Assembly: GCA_022495995.1 (NCBI GenBank)
Contig: JAFEMH010000742.1
Span: 124,001 to 188,000, forward strand
DNA: 64,000 nt
Reading direction: 5' to 3'
Source of the DNA: Adenophora triphylla var. japonica
Lineage: Eukaryota; Streptophyta; Magnoliopsida; Asterales; Campanulaceae
Part shown: positions 21,707 through 32,600 of the stretch, piece after piece
Layout of the letters: each line of letters starts with the position of its first letter
Numbering within the stretch: position 1 is the first letter of the stretch
Notes under the pieces: model-generated
What the model saw: only the letters and a program-made list of their open reading frames with translations
Told to the model about the DNA's origin: nothing
Database searches by the model: none
Made by a program: the position numbers and the translations under genes

Positions 21707-21955
21707 TTACGACTTACCCCAAAACCACTTGTCCAGAAAAAAAGACTGGTGTTGCAACAAAACAAGAACAATCAAGATCAACAATGCCACGCCCCACGGG
21801 GAGCTCCCCTCGGAAGGAGGAGCATAATATCTCCGGCGACGCTTCTCGAACGGAGACAAGCCGAACCCGAAAATCCGCTCGGAGTTTTCAACGCTTGAAA
21901 GCCATTTTACAGCAAAGAGTATGAGAATGGGCGTTGCCATAAGGACCAAATTCAT
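21707..21955 (-). CDS. Small two-helix membrane protein, 82 aa, plant-conserved type
   Basis: Single-exon frame from ATG at 21955-21953 to TAA at 21709-21707; the same frame is open a few codons further upstream, but the first ATG is here. Residues 3-19 form a hydrophobic helix (LVLMATPILILFAVKWL). A basic stretch (EKRRRRYY, 37-44) is followed by PPSEGSSPWG (46-55) and a second helix at 56-68, then an aromatic tail (FFLDKWFWG). The helix / RRRR / PPSEGSSPWG / helix arrangement resembles a family of short plant transmembrane proteins of unknown function, recalled from general knowledge. No role is assigned. Codon composition is richer in GC than the surroundings, which supports a real gene. 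Confidence 0.75.
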   Translation of the reverse strand: MNLVLMATPILILFAVKWLSSVENSERIFGFGLSPFEKRRRRYYAPPSEGSSPWGVALLILIVLVLLQHQSFFLDKWFWGKS

Positions 21956-23536
21956 GGTTTTTTTTTTCTTCAATGGATAGTCAACTGCTCTTCCTTCATA
22001 TTAGGGAGTAAAAGTGGAAACAGAGAAAGATAAAGGTTAGTGCTAGGACATGAAGTACTGAATTGGGAGAGGATTCATAGTGAAGATATCTAAGCTGTGT
22101 GCTTTTTATGTGCAACATTATAATGATATTGACTGGGAAAAGGGGAAAGAGGCAAGGGGTCCTTGGTGTTGGAGTGGCTTTTTCTTTTTAAACACATGCA
22201 CCTGGCATGCAAATAATATTCCTATTTTATATCCCAACTCGAATATCAGTTGCATTCTCATAACTCGAACATCTGTGTTGTAATTATTTCTACCGTCTCC
22301 AAAAAAGATTAAGCGTTTAGAATTTTCGTCTGTTCAACAGAAAAAGTCGTCTTTTAAAAGGAGCAATATTAGCGTAATTTTATGAAGGTATAAGCAAGTA
22401 AATCTACATCTATATAATTTTAGACTTTTCAAAGACTAATCTTTTTTTTTTTTTTTGCTTTGAAAGGAGAGAGAGAGTATATAATTGGTTTACTGTTTAC
22501 TGGATGCATAAATTGGTGTCTGACCAATTTGCAATATTTCAGATTGAACTGTGGTAAAATTGCATTTAAGATTGTCACCTTATTTTAAAATGTGACACAT
22601 ATTTTTGTCTCTCAAAATAAGTGGTACAATATTACATATAAATAAATTGAAGTTTGACAAGTCGACAACGGAAGATTTTGAAACATTCTTACTTCTCAAA
22701 AGTGACAGACTACAACCTAAATATTACTTCGTCCCAGACCAAGGGTCCTAGGGGAGTATTTCACGATTTTTAAGAAAATTTAAAAAAAAAATGAATAAAA
22801 AATTGAAAATGGGTAGAAGATTAGAAGAGAGAGAATGTAAAAATTAAAAATATTTAATAGCAGAGAGAATAAGTGGGAGAAATAGTAAGTTAATAAATGG
22901 TTTTTTTTTATAGGAGAGAGAATGAGTAAGAGAAATAGTAAGTTAATAATTGATTTTTTTTGTAAATATGTTAAAATTATAAGTGCCAATTTGATAGCCC
23001 GTCTTAGCAGCAAATGAGATTAATAATCCTGAAATCGAGTGTTTGGTAGAAAAAAAGATAACAGTATAAATTATCCTCTTCAGCGGGATTAGCTTCTTAT
23101 CCCCTCCTTATTTATTCCAATGGAAGGGTGGTATTATTATTGAGGGTATTAGAATATGGTGGATAAAAATATTTTTGACGAAACTATCCCCCAATATATA
23201 TGTCAACTATTAAATGGCTTGGCCTTCCATATTTAATTCTCTCTATACAAAATGTTAACATGTTATAAATTTAGAAAAAAAAAAGTGCTAATTTTCTTTA
23301 ATTGTTCCCTTGATTGTCTATTGATAATTGTTAAGGGTAATTTGGTCTCTAAAAAAACATTATCTTGTTTTATACGGTTTTTATCAAACAAAAGTTTATA
23401 TTTTCAATCAGGATTATCAGAAAGCCTCATTATTAATCCTAGTATTAGCAATTCCTCACTATTAATACAGGCTAATCCCAATCGGCTACCAAACGAGCCC
23501 TAAGGGTATAATGAATGATTTTTTTGTAAATATATA
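21956..23536. other. Intergenic DNA with decayed MITE pieces
   Basis: No gene is supported. A half Stowaway-like end (ACTTCGTCCCAGACCAAGGG, about 22725) is followed by a tandem duplicate of about 67 bp (AGAGAGAATAAGTGGGAGAAATAG at 22860 and its repeat at about 22915). The end at 23480-23501 (CGGCTACCAAACGAGCCC before TAA) belongs to the same family as the MITE at 19516, but its left partner is unclear. Confidence 0.55.
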
Positions 23537-23818
23537 CTCCCTTCGTCCCACCCAACTGTGAACTAGGATTTTGGGCACGCAAACTAAGAAATACTATTAA
23601 GATAATGAAAATGTGTGGTAGGAAATGAAGAGAGAGAATGAGTGAAGTTAATAGTAGGTTGGTTGAATAAATTGTTTGGTGGAGAATGGGTGGAGTTAAT
23701 GAGTGGGTGAGGTATGGAAAATATAAAATATTAAAACTTTTTTCATTTTTGGTAGTTCACACTGGGCTGGGACGGACTAAAAGGGAAATAAGTGTATACT
23801 CGGCTGGGACGAAGGGAG
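23537..23818. mobile_element. Stowaway-like MITE
   Basis: The ends CTCCCTTCGTCCC and GGGACGAAGGGAG are TA-flanked. An extra internal end-like stretch (GTTCACACTGGGCTGGGACGG at about 23755) faces GTCCCACCCAACTGTGAAC at the left, so the right end appears duplicated. Confidence 0.85.
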
Positions 23819-23861
23819 TAAACATTATGAGGGTATAAATGTTTGAAACACTGTTCACATA

Positions 23862-24055
23862 TTTCCATTTATGGAATAAGACTCTTGATCTGGGGCGAAC
23901 AAAAAGAAAAAGTAGGACTCTTGATCTGGGACGGAGGGAGTAGTACTTATTACCCATTTCTATTTATGGAATAAGACTCTTGATCTGATCTGAGACGAAC
24001 GAAAAAGAAAAGTAGAACTCTTGATTTGGAGCGGAGGGATTAGTACTTATTACCC
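23862..24055. repeat. Tandem pair of decayed Stowaway-end units
   Basis: Two roughly 95-bp units share TTTCTATTTATGGAATAAGACTCTTGATCTG, then a CGAACAAAAAGAAAAAGTA tract, CTCTTGAT and GGAGGGAGTAGTACTTATTACCCA. The second has a 4-5 bp internal duplication (GATCTGATCTG). Confidence 0.85.
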
Positions 24056-24263
24056 ACAATTTCCTCATCCGACTTTAATAATATAGCAGCTACTCATTAC
24101 CAATAATTCTCACCTCTTAAAAAATAGCCTCTGCTCTATCAAAAATAATGAAATCAACAAATGTTTATATAAATTTCAAATTAAACAAATATGCACATGT
24201 ATGTGCATATACAATTTCCGTGATGCTATGTATTAATAAAGCCGTGTTGATATTGACTGTGTA

Positions 24264-24550
24264 CTCCATTCGTTCCGTTTGAAAGGGTACAAATTTTTTT
24301 TTTGGGCATCCCATTTGAAAGAGCACAACCCAAAAATGGAAAGTTTTTTATTATTTCTATATTTGTGGGACCCACTTGTCATACTCTCACAATAAATATC
24401 CACAAACTATTCTCTACTCCACTTTCTCTTTCCTACATCACCTTTCACTCACAACATTTATTTCACTATACACTTTTTCTCTTTCCTACGTCACTTTTCT
24501 TAATTTTCGTGCAAGGCACAAACTTTGCCTTTCGAAAGGGACGGAGGGAG
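24264..24550. mobile_element. Stowaway-like MITE
   Basis: The ends CTCCATTCGTTCCGTTTGAAAGGG and CCTTTCGAAAGGGACGGAGGGAG are inverted and TA-flanked. Confidence 0.88.
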
Positions 24551-24948
24551 TATTGAGTAATAGGATTGAGGTTTGTGTCAAGGAAAAAACAAGATATTCG
24601 TGCGCAAGATTATATGACCGTAACGATGTTAATAATACTACCTCAGTCCCAAAAAAAAAGAGAGAGAAAGAGTCGCGTTGTTCAAAAGGTATTATTTCTA
24701 CCAGTGGCACAAAATTTGCATCATCAAGTTCAGACTGCTAATGAGAGAAAGAAGTGTAAAGACTGAAGTTTAAACAGATAAATCAGACCTGCTGGATCCT
24801 CTGAGACCACAATTAGTCGGGTCTCCTCTTTTTCTTTTTTGATGCTGCTCAATCTCCCTGTTCATGCAAAGCAGGCGACAAACAATTAACTCCCCGAAAG
24901 TAATCTTCAATAGGCTAGTGTAATACTCCCTCAGCCCCGTGATAAATG

Positions 24949-25525
24949 TGTTGGGATGTGGAGTCAAAATCATGGTTAAAGGAATTTGAACCGCGGTCGG
25001 AGGAGTTGGTGAGATCAAGGAGTGTTCAAGTCGTCGGAGTTTCTGGACAGGAGAGCGGCCGCGCTAGGCCCAGGGCGGGCGCGCTGGAGGCATGGACAAG
25101 GTGTTGAACTCTCTGGACAGTTGCGCGACCGCGCTGGAAGGAGAGGGCGGCCGCGGCGCCACGAATACGGGCGATTTGATTTCCTATCTTGACGAGATCT
25201 CCTCTTGCTTGGTGATTCCTCTTGGTAGTAATATTTAGAAGGACTTGTGAAGAAAGAAGATTACTTTCTTGAGTAGGAATTCTTTTATTACTAGGATTTG
25301 ATTTATTATTCCCTATAAATTCATGTGATAGCCTAGAAACAAATTGTAACATCTGAAAATATTAGAGAATATTTTGGCTTGATAGCGCCCCCGGACGTAG
25401 TTGTTGTTGCAACGAACCGGGTTAACAATTCTTGTGTGTTCCTTTGTGTGTGATTTACTTTTCGTGTGTGTTGCTCTTATTATTACTTCAAAGCTTGGGC
25501 TGTTCCGCTGCGTGGATTCACAACA
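24949..25525 (+). repeat. 5' LTR of the gag-only copia element
   Basis: It starts TGTTGGGATGTGG and ends GGATTCACAACA, with a GC-rich block at 25050-25165 that includes GCGGCCGC twice. Confidence 0.95.
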
Positions 25526-25580
25526 ACTGGTATCAGAGCCCTTTGGTTTTGTCGAATCATTGGTTGGCTAGTCTTTTGCT

Positions 25581-26319
25581 ATGGATTTCTTGGGAGCTTT
25601 GAAAGATGGTAGTAAGGTGTTGATCGAAAAGTTTGATGGGACGAATTTCAATTTTTGGAAGACACAAATCGAGGATGTTCTATGGAACAAGGATTTGTAT
25701 CTACCATTAAAAGAAAAGCCGACGGACATAGAGGAAGCAAAATTCGAAATCATGGATCGGAAAGCGTTAGGGCTTGTTAGGCAAACGTTGACCAAGGATG
25801 TGGCGAAAAATGTTTTGGAGGCGAAGACTACCATGGAGATGTTAGAGATGTTGGCGAGCATGTACGAGGCACCATCGGCGGCGAATAAAGCTCATCTAAT
25901 GAGGAAGTTGTTGAACATAAGGATGGTGGAGGGCATGTCGGCAACAAAGCATATAAGTGAATTCAAATCTACTGCGACCCAACTGTCTTCCGTCGCTGTT
26001 ACTCTTGATGACGAGGTACTAGCATTGATATTACTTTCTTCTTTGCTTGGGAAAGTTGGGATACGGCTGCGATAGCGGTAACGTTTCAACAGGAAAAGTG
26101 AAGTTGAAGATTTCGGATGTCGTTGATGTGATTCTTGGCGAAGAAATTCGTAGGAAGAGCAAGGGTGGGACATCGGGGCTAGCACTAAATGTCGGTGAAA
26201 AGAGTAAGGGTGGCAAGAAGGTGATTACTTGCTATGATTGTGGGGAGAAGGGGCACTTTAGGAGAAGTTGTCAGCGGTCGAGGCAGAGCGAAGGAATTGA
26301 ATGTTCTTTGAGGAGATAG
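25581..26319 (+). pseudogene. gag: copia-type gag of the non-autonomous element, one frameshift
   Basis: ATG at 25581 (MDFLGALKDGS...). An N-terminal FDGTNFNFWK motif and the capsid region (MYEAPSAANKAHLMRKLL) are clear. The frame changes near 26050-26075, then reads a CCHC zinc knuckle CYDCGEKGHFRRSC near 26230-26275. The size (about 240 codons) fits a complete copia gag. Confidence 0.9.
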
Positions 26320-26337
26320 CGGATGCATTAATCTTGG

Positions 26338-27047
26338 GTGGAGCTTGATTCAACAGATTCGTGGGTTTTGGATTCGGGCTCGACGTTTCATTCATGCACC
26401 GGTGCGAAAGAATGGAGCAAGACGTTCCGGGTGATTTTGGGGTTGTTCGTTTGGGAAACAATAATCCTGTCAAGGTCATTGGAAAGGGGGTTATTCGGGT
26501 CAAAGCAACGGATGGGACTGTTTTGCGGCTACGTGATGTGCGACATATTCCGGATTTGAAGAGGAACTTAATTTCCATAAGGCAACTTGATAAGGAGGAT
26601 TGTGTGGTGACCTTCGGTTGTGGGGCATGGAAGGTAAACCGCGGAGCTAGCTTGGTGGCTCGTGGCGGCGTGGAAAATATGTTGTATACCACATGCAACA
26701 TGAGTCGTTGGGGGAAACGAAGGCGCATCCCAATGATGAATGGTGGTGGCCGAGATCGCCATGGTGGGAGAAATTTCATGAAACGGTATGTTGGTAGAAA
26801 ATTGGGTAATGAAGTCGACCGACGCGGAGCCAATTTGGCCAACATGGGAGCGGGATCTAGAACGGTGATGCGATGGGTTGCAAAGAACACACAAAGGATC
26901 CAAGCTTGTGATTGTGTGGGGCACGTGGATTCGCGCTGTTCAGGATCGATAGTTAGCACGCAAGTGAGCGGGGATGTGCAGGGAGGATCATTCGGAATGA
27001 AGACTCCGAGCATGGTAGAACCGACAGTTATGTTGAAGCGTAGCTAA
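26338..27047 (+). pseudogene. copia-type protease plus an unassigned 3' segment
   Basis: The motif DSWVLDSGSTFHSCTG contains the catalytic DSG. After a frame change, the reading gives VRLGNNNPVKVIGKGVIRVK and LRDVRHIPDLKRNLISIRQLD, the normal end of copia proteases. The following reading up to 27047 (rich in G, R and M) resembles no pol domain and leads to GGSFGMKTPS just before the PPT. Confidence 0.85.
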
Positions 27048-27162
27048 TGTTCAACTCACTTGGATAACTAGACAAGAGGCCGGGCGCTACCAACGCAATA
27101 GCTGGCCACTGAAATTTGTTTCAAGAGAGGTATCATGGATGGTTTGTCTCCAGGTGGGAGAT

Positions 27163-27739
27163 TGTTGGGATGTGGAGTCAAAACCATGGTTAAAGGAATT
27201 TGAACCGCGGTCGGAGGAGTTGGTGAGATCAAGGAGTGTTCAAGTTGTCGGAGTTTTTGGACAGGAGAACGGCCGCGCTAGGCCCAGGGCGGGCGCGCTG
27301 GAGGCATGGACAAAGGCGTTGAACTCTGCAGACGATTCTTGCGACCGCGCCGGAAGGAGAGGCGGCCGCGGCCACGAACTGGGCGATTTGGTTTCCTATC
27401 TTGACGAGATCTCCTCTTGCTTGGTGATTCCTCTTGGTAGTAATATTTGAAAGGACTTGTGAAGAAAGAAGATTACTTTCTTGAGTAGGAATTCTTTTAT
27501 TACCAGGATTTGATTTATTGTTCCCTATAAATTCATTTGATAGCCTAGAAACAAATTGTAACATCTGAAAATATTAGAGAGAATATTTTGGCTTGGTAGC
27601 GCCCCCGGACGTAGTTGTTGTTGCAACGAATCGGGTTAACAATTCTTGTGTGTTCCTTTGTGTGTGATTTTCTTTTCGTGTGTGTTGCTCTTATTATTAC
27701 TTCAAAGCTTGGGCCGTTCCGCTGCGTGGATTCACAACA
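27163..27739 (+). repeat. 3' LTR of the gag-only copia element
   Basis: Same length as the 5' LTR, bounded by the PPT on the left and the TSD AAATG on the right. One of its GCGGCCGC octamers has decayed; the other, near 27361, remains. Confidence 0.95.
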
Positions 27740-27866
27740 AAATGTCCCAAAATGGGTTCGACACGGGAATTAAGAAATAAATATATATAATGTAAAAAGT
27801 GTATAGTGAAATAAATGTTGTGAATATGAAAGTGATGTAGAAAAGAGAAAGTGGGGTAGGGAATAG

Positions 27867-28361
27867 TGTAGGGACCGAGACCATCCCACCACTCCACATT
27901 AGTATGATATTGTCCGCTTTGGACTCTGCCCGCACGGATTTGCTCTTGAAAACTTCCCAAAAGGCCTCATACTAATGAAGTGGGTGTGTGCTCTTATAAA
28001 CTTGACAATACTTTGTTCAATTGTCGATGTGGGATTGGGTTTGCACCCCAACAATCCTCCTCTCAAACCAAGACCATCCGCAAAGTCACACTAGAGGGAA
28101 TCCCACCACCACTATAATCGCACACACACGGTCCACCCAGGCCGGAACATCCGAACCATGGCTCTGATACCATTTGTAGGGACCGAGACCATCCCACCAC
28201 TCCACATTAGTATGATATTGTCCGCTTTGGACTCAGCCCGCACGGATTTGCTCTTGGAAACTTCCCAAAAGGCCTCATACTAATGAAGTGGGTGTGTGCT
28301 CTTATAAACCTGACAATATTTTGTTCAATTGTCGATGTGGGATTGGGTTTGCACCCCAACA
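27867..28361 (-). mobile_element. TRIM (miniature LTR retrotransposon), minus orientation
   Basis: Two 187-bp LTRs (27867-28053 and 28175-28361; about 4 differences) enclose only 121 bp. Read on the minus strand, the LTR begins TGTTGGGGTGCAAACC. TGGTATCAGAGCC (complement of 28160-28172) follows as PBS after two bases, and a purine tract GAGAGGAGGAT precedes the other LTR. The TSD AATAG is exact (27862-27866, 28362-28366). It has no coding capacity, as expected for a TRIM. Confidence 0.95.
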
Positions 28362-28581
28362 AATAGTTAGTGAATATTTATTGTGAGTATGACAAGTGGG
28401 TCTCACAAATAAAAAAGTAATAAAAAAATTTCTTTTTTGGGTTGAGACATTTTAAATGGGACGCCCAAAAAAAAATTGGGACATTTGGACCGGGACGGAG
28501 GAAGTATATACAAACTTTTGAGGTTGCTTAATAGTTTATACTTACATTACTGAACTTTATTCAATCTGCTTCTCTCAAACA

Positions 28582-29389
28582 TGTTGGAAAAATTTGTTGT
28601 TTGTGAAGGAAATTATGTATTTTTCTTAAATGAATCGTTTGTCGTTCGACAAAGATTATTGTGGGTGTATGTTCCACTTTGTAGGAACATTAGAATGGTA
28701 TATCTAGATGTCCAATTTTATATTGGGTGAGAAAGATATAATGAATTCAAAGTAGGTGGGTTGAAAATGTAACTTTCAAAAGTTAATCCCACCATTGACA
28801 TGCCAAGAGTCCCAAAATAAATTACTTGATTAATTGGGAGCATACCATGAGTTTGGGGTTACAAGTTGTGGATTAAAACCCCATAAACACAAGGATTGAC
28901 TCCCATATAATATAAATTAATTTGAATGACTTTTGGATGGAACAATTTTTTTTGAAAAACCCACAAAATGAAATTAGAGAAATTTTCCTTCAATCTTCCT
29001 CCTCCTCTTTGCAATTTGTTCATCTTTTTCTTTGGCCTCCTAGATTAGTTTTGAGTGGTGATTTTGTTTAAGCATAGTGAGATTCGCCGAAAAACTTTAA
29101 GTGCAAAGTTGTTCCGGTTCATCCGTTTTATCCTGGGAGACTAACGTCCATTGAAGACCTCGAGCACTCGTAGTGAGGGGGCGAATTAGTTTTAAGGAGA
29201 GTGTGTCACACACGACTCGAATTCAAGCAAATTCAAGATGACGATTCAAGAAGGTTACGGCACGGATTCAAGCAAATTCAAGACAATGAATTTACGGTTT
29301 TCTCTTTATTATTTTATGTTGTATATTATATTTCAATTCATTGTAATTCTTTTCTCATTTGTGCCCGATTGTATAGATTTTGTCTAACA
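28582..29389 (+). repeat. Solo LTR, copia-like, 808 bp
   Basis: It begins TGTTGGAAAAATTTG and ends TTTTGTCTAACA, flanked by the exact 5-bp duplication AAACA (28577-28581, 29390-29394). No internal region remains, so it arose by LTR-LTR recombination. A CT-rich leader-like region lies near 28990-29040. Confidence 0.88.
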
Positions 29390-29635
29390 AAACACTTGTC
29401 TGAAATAAGCAGATATTACCCACCTTTTTTCTTATGTAGCTGCATTTGTATCCACAACGGGCTTGAGATACCCATCAGCAGCAGCAAAATTCTAAACTTC
29501 AGACTTGAAGCCTGCAAAATCAATAAGTAGCGTCCTCTGAAAGATGATTCCTCACTGTAAATTCATTCGTGCTGCATCAATTTCACATAGTAGCTTTGTA
29601 GTAACTGCCTGGAAAACTAGCAACCATAATGATGT

Positions 29636-29789
29636 ACTCCCTCTGTCCCAAAATTTTAGTTTTGCAAAAATATATTAAACTAAGAAAAAAAATAATTTAG
29701 GGAAAAAGTTATTTGAAGGTTAAGTTTCAAAAGGTCATTCATTTTCATTTTGGGACAAAAAATGAACATTCAATTTGGGACAAAGAGAG
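29636..29789. mobile_element. Stowaway-like MITE next to DUF247 copy 1
   Basis: The ends CTCCCTCTGTCCCAAAATTTTAG and TTTGGGACAAAGAGAG are TA-flanked. The last few bases (GGGACAA-AGTAGCTCTGA) are also found just before DUF247 copy 2 at 49818. Confidence 0.8.
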
Positions 29790-29954
29790 TAGCTCTGAAA
29801 AATAGTAGTAAACGAAAAGATCACTCGATGACTACGAATTAGCGTTCAAAATCATTAAATCGTTACAAGACATTTACATTATACACATAAAACTAGTTTA
29901 CAAACACAATAATACCATGAATCAGCATGTCAGAAACACGGGAACACTCAGGTG

Positions 29955-30480
29955 CTACAGAGAAACAACAGAACATACAGCTTGTATAAGAGTGAGAATG
30001 CGGAGTAAAACAGCAGCAATAACCGAAATAATTGCCCATGGAGAACTAAAACAATCACGTTTCAGAGCTGCCTTCCACTTGTGCCACGGAGTTCTGCAAT
30101 AAGCATTCAACTCCTGACAAAGACCGAAGAAGTACAATTTATTACCAAAAATCACCTCTTTACAAATACCATTTAAAAGTTCTAAAACAGCATGGCTGCT
30201 TCCCATCATGCTTGTTATTATTCTATGATGTATTAGCAACTCCGCATCCTTGACCTTGTTGACCATGCTACAGATGAGGGCGATGTATTGGATTATGTAC
30301 CTGTCTTTACAGTGACATTGCTCGAAAGCAATGAGATTTCGAAATAAAGTTTCCGTTAAATCATCTATTTCAATATGTGGGATTACAAGAACTCCGTTTT
30401 TAACAAAATGAAAAGGCTTCCATGACTCAACATCAATTTGGACTGACAGAAAACTTTTTGGCTTGCAAAAAATGTGGGCC
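29955..30480 (-). pseudogene. DUF247 protein 3'-exon fragment, copy 1
   Basis: An open minus-strand frame from about 30480 down to the stop codon at 29957-29955 reads a typical DUF247 C-terminal third: SFLSVQIDVESW, VLVIPHIEIDDLTETLFRNL, IAFEQCHC, then NAYCRTPWHKWKAALKRD, SSPWAIISVIAAVLLRILTL and CSVVSL. The last stretch is the single C-terminal membrane helix of the family. About 170 of the usual 400-500 residues are present; no start codon region or N-terminal part is seen, so it is a fragment. DUF247 proteins are plant membrane-associated; some act in self-incompatibility, but nothing specific can be claimed here. Confidence 0.88.
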
Positions 30481-30653
30481 CTATTTCACTCTCAGTTTAT
30501 TAAACACGTAGTAAGTGAAAGGTTTAAACTTTGGCAAGTGAAACACACATGCCCTAAATGCGTGTGACAAAGCCTTTTTTTAACATTTCAATTCATGCAT
30601 GGAGTATTTATATCCGTTTCAAAATATCAGCTTTTGCATTTGACCAATATATA

Positions 30654-30929
30654 CTCCCTCCGTCCCAATAAAAGCTTCACCAATTATCCAAAAGGGCGTC
30701 CCGTTAGAAGCTTCACCTTTCCTTTTTTGGACATAAAATATTATTATTTCCTCCACTCATTCTCTCTCCTACATTATTTTAATACTCACAACACCATTAT
30801 AATTTATTATTCCCTCCACTAATTCTCTCTCCTATTTTCAAATTACACTCACAACATTTTTTTTCCCTCCCATTACCATAATTCCCGTGCCCAAGAAAAA
30901 TGGTGAAGCAATTGGTGGGACAGAGGGAG
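30654..30929. mobile_element. Stowaway-like MITE
   Basis: The ends CTCCCTCCGTCCCAATAAAAGC and TTGGTGGGACAGAGGGAG, with TA on both sides; the subterminal GAAGCTTCACC / GGTGAAGCAATTGG pair supports a fold-back. Confidence 0.9.
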
Positions 30930-30931
30930 TA

Positions 30932-31748
30932 CATTGGAAATATTTATATGATCTAATTAAATTATGATAGCATGTTCGCGATATAATAGTTGAGGACGAA
31001 CGCTCGACCTAGTATATATATAGGGGACAATATAATTATTACTATTACCTTTTAGGAGATTAAGTTGAAAAAGTCAAAGGCTAAAAAAAATAAAGAAAAA
31101 GCTTCATTATTTGAAGAAATAAAAAAATAGTTCATATTTTTTTTTTGTTTGAAAGAAAAGTTGTGTTATAAATTTCTAACAATTTAATACATTTTTTATG
31201 GTGTTCAATACTCGGCAAAATTTGATTGATTGGGTGTACATTGTGGGATTTTCTCTTGAATATGTAATTATCATCAAAAGATCAATAAATAGGTCATATG
31301 GATCTATTGCTTAATTTAAATGTGAACGTGGTGAAATATATAAAAGTAAGAAAATTTCTATTAGAAATACTGGCACAAAAAAATTAGTTGCCCATTTGAA
31401 TTGGAAGGAAGATGTATGCAAGAGGGTGATGAATGGAGGTTAAATATTAATGAATATAAATTATTTAATTAGGACACATTTTGCATATTTTTTTTTAAAT
31501 AAGAAAAAAACTTATTAAAATTTCCTTGAAAAATTAAAATTTCAATATATGTAAGTCTATAAAATAATGTACTACGTAAGGAGGATAATAGGAGTATGTT
31601 TATATAACTTGTTAAAATTGATGAAAAAAGTAGACAAAGTTTTTAGTGAATCGGGTCTAGACCGGAGGAGTCAACAATCAAAGTACAACAACTCTTTGGC
31701 ATAATAAACTTATTTAGATAAATATATAATATAAACTATAAAATAAAC
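30932..31748. other. AT-rich intergenic DNA, nothing recognised
   Basis: Very AT-rich sequence with short homopolymers; no ORF, no inverted repeat and no similarity to other parts of the window was seen. Confidence 0.6.
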
Positions 31749-32600
31749 TGATGATGCATAAAATGGGTGATACCGTGGGTACCTAATCAGTCGGGAACGC
31801 GGCGTTGGATTCCTGGACGAACGAACGGACGATCTGCAAAACAGACACCGTTAGGGCGCGGGGTAACCCTCCGGCGTGAGAATAAGCATCTGTGTATGGA
31901 GAGATGATATAAACCGAGAGAGAGGCATATTATATTTTGGGTAGAGAGAATGTGTGTACCTTTTTTGGGGTGAGATTACTCCTTATATAGGATTAGGATG
32001 AGATATATAATTGTAGTAGGATTGTTGAGATCCCTAGAATCGTGGATCAGATTGTGTAGGAGATCAAGTACGCATATAACTCCTGATTTGTAGGAATCCT
32101 GTTTTGGAAAAGAATTATAAGCACGTTCTGACTCTGTAGGTCGACGTACGTATTGTAGGTCGAGGTCGCCTGTTTGAATCTAGGTCGACCTGACTGCTTG
32201 ATGTAGCCGGATGATACTCTGTAGGTCGAGGTCGCCTGTTTGAGTCTAGGTCGACCTGACTGCTTGATGTGGTCGGATGATACTCTGTAGGTCGATGTAT
32301 GTATTGTAGGTCGACGTACGTATTGTAGGTCGAGGTCGCCTGTTTGAATCTAGGTCGACCTGACTGCTTGATGTGGCCGGATGATACTCTGTAGGTCGAC
32401 GTACGTATTGTAGGTCGAGGTCGCCTGTTTGAATCTAGGTCGACTGTGAGCTAGGTCGACTGTGATCTAGGTCGACTGATCTTTACCCTGGGCCACGCCT
32501 TATAATGATTGGGCCGGCCTGCTTGATGATGCTGCTATGATAATGCCTGAATAATTGGGCTTTGTATTTTGGGCCTAGCTTGTCACTTTTATTTCGTTCA
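31749..32600 (-). repeat. 3' LTR of the minus-strand LARD-like element, 852 bp
   Basis: On the plus strand it reads TGATGATGCATAAAATGGG... to ...TTATTTCGTTCA. The first 424 bases match 38554-38977. It contains a GTCGAC-rich tandem array (about 32130-32470). Confidence 0.85.
32130..32470. repeat. GTCGAC-rich tandem array in the LTR
   Basis: About four copies of a unit of 60-85 bp containing TAGGTCGAGGTCGCCTGTTT, CTAGGTCGACCTGACTGC and GATGATACTCTG. Unit length varies by gain or loss of the TAGGTCGACGTACGTATTG block. Confidence 0.9.

Larger units (their letters stand above)
24949..27739 (+). mobile_element. Non-autonomous Ty1/copia-type element carrying gag and protease only (TR-GAG-like)
   Basis: The LTRs are both 577 bp (24949-25525, 27163-27739). 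The TSD AAATG is exact (24944-24948, 27740-27744). The PBS TGGTATCAGAGC lies at 25528-25539, and the PPT-like CAGGTGGGAGAT at 27151-27162. The interior codes for gag and a protease-like segment and then goes directly to the 3' end: no integrase, RT or RNase H is present. LTR pairs differ by substitutions and small indels, mainly in the GC-rich part. Confidence 0.93.
24926..28504. mobile_element. Stowaway-like MITE split by two later retrotransposon insertions
   Basis: The left end CTCCCTCAGCCCCGTGATAAATG stops at the copia-type insertion; the MITE resumes at 27745 (TCCCAAAATGGG...), stops again at the TRIM and resumes at 28367, ending CCGGGACGGAGGAAG before TA. With both insertions and their duplicated targets removed, about 290 bp remain, a normal size, and the interior resembles the MITE at 63122. 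Confidence 0.85.

Noticed and set aside
26258..27013. 251-codon minus-strand ORF inside the gag-only copia element
   Set aside because: It runs opposite to the protease reading, lacks any known domain and is explained as a complementary open frame.
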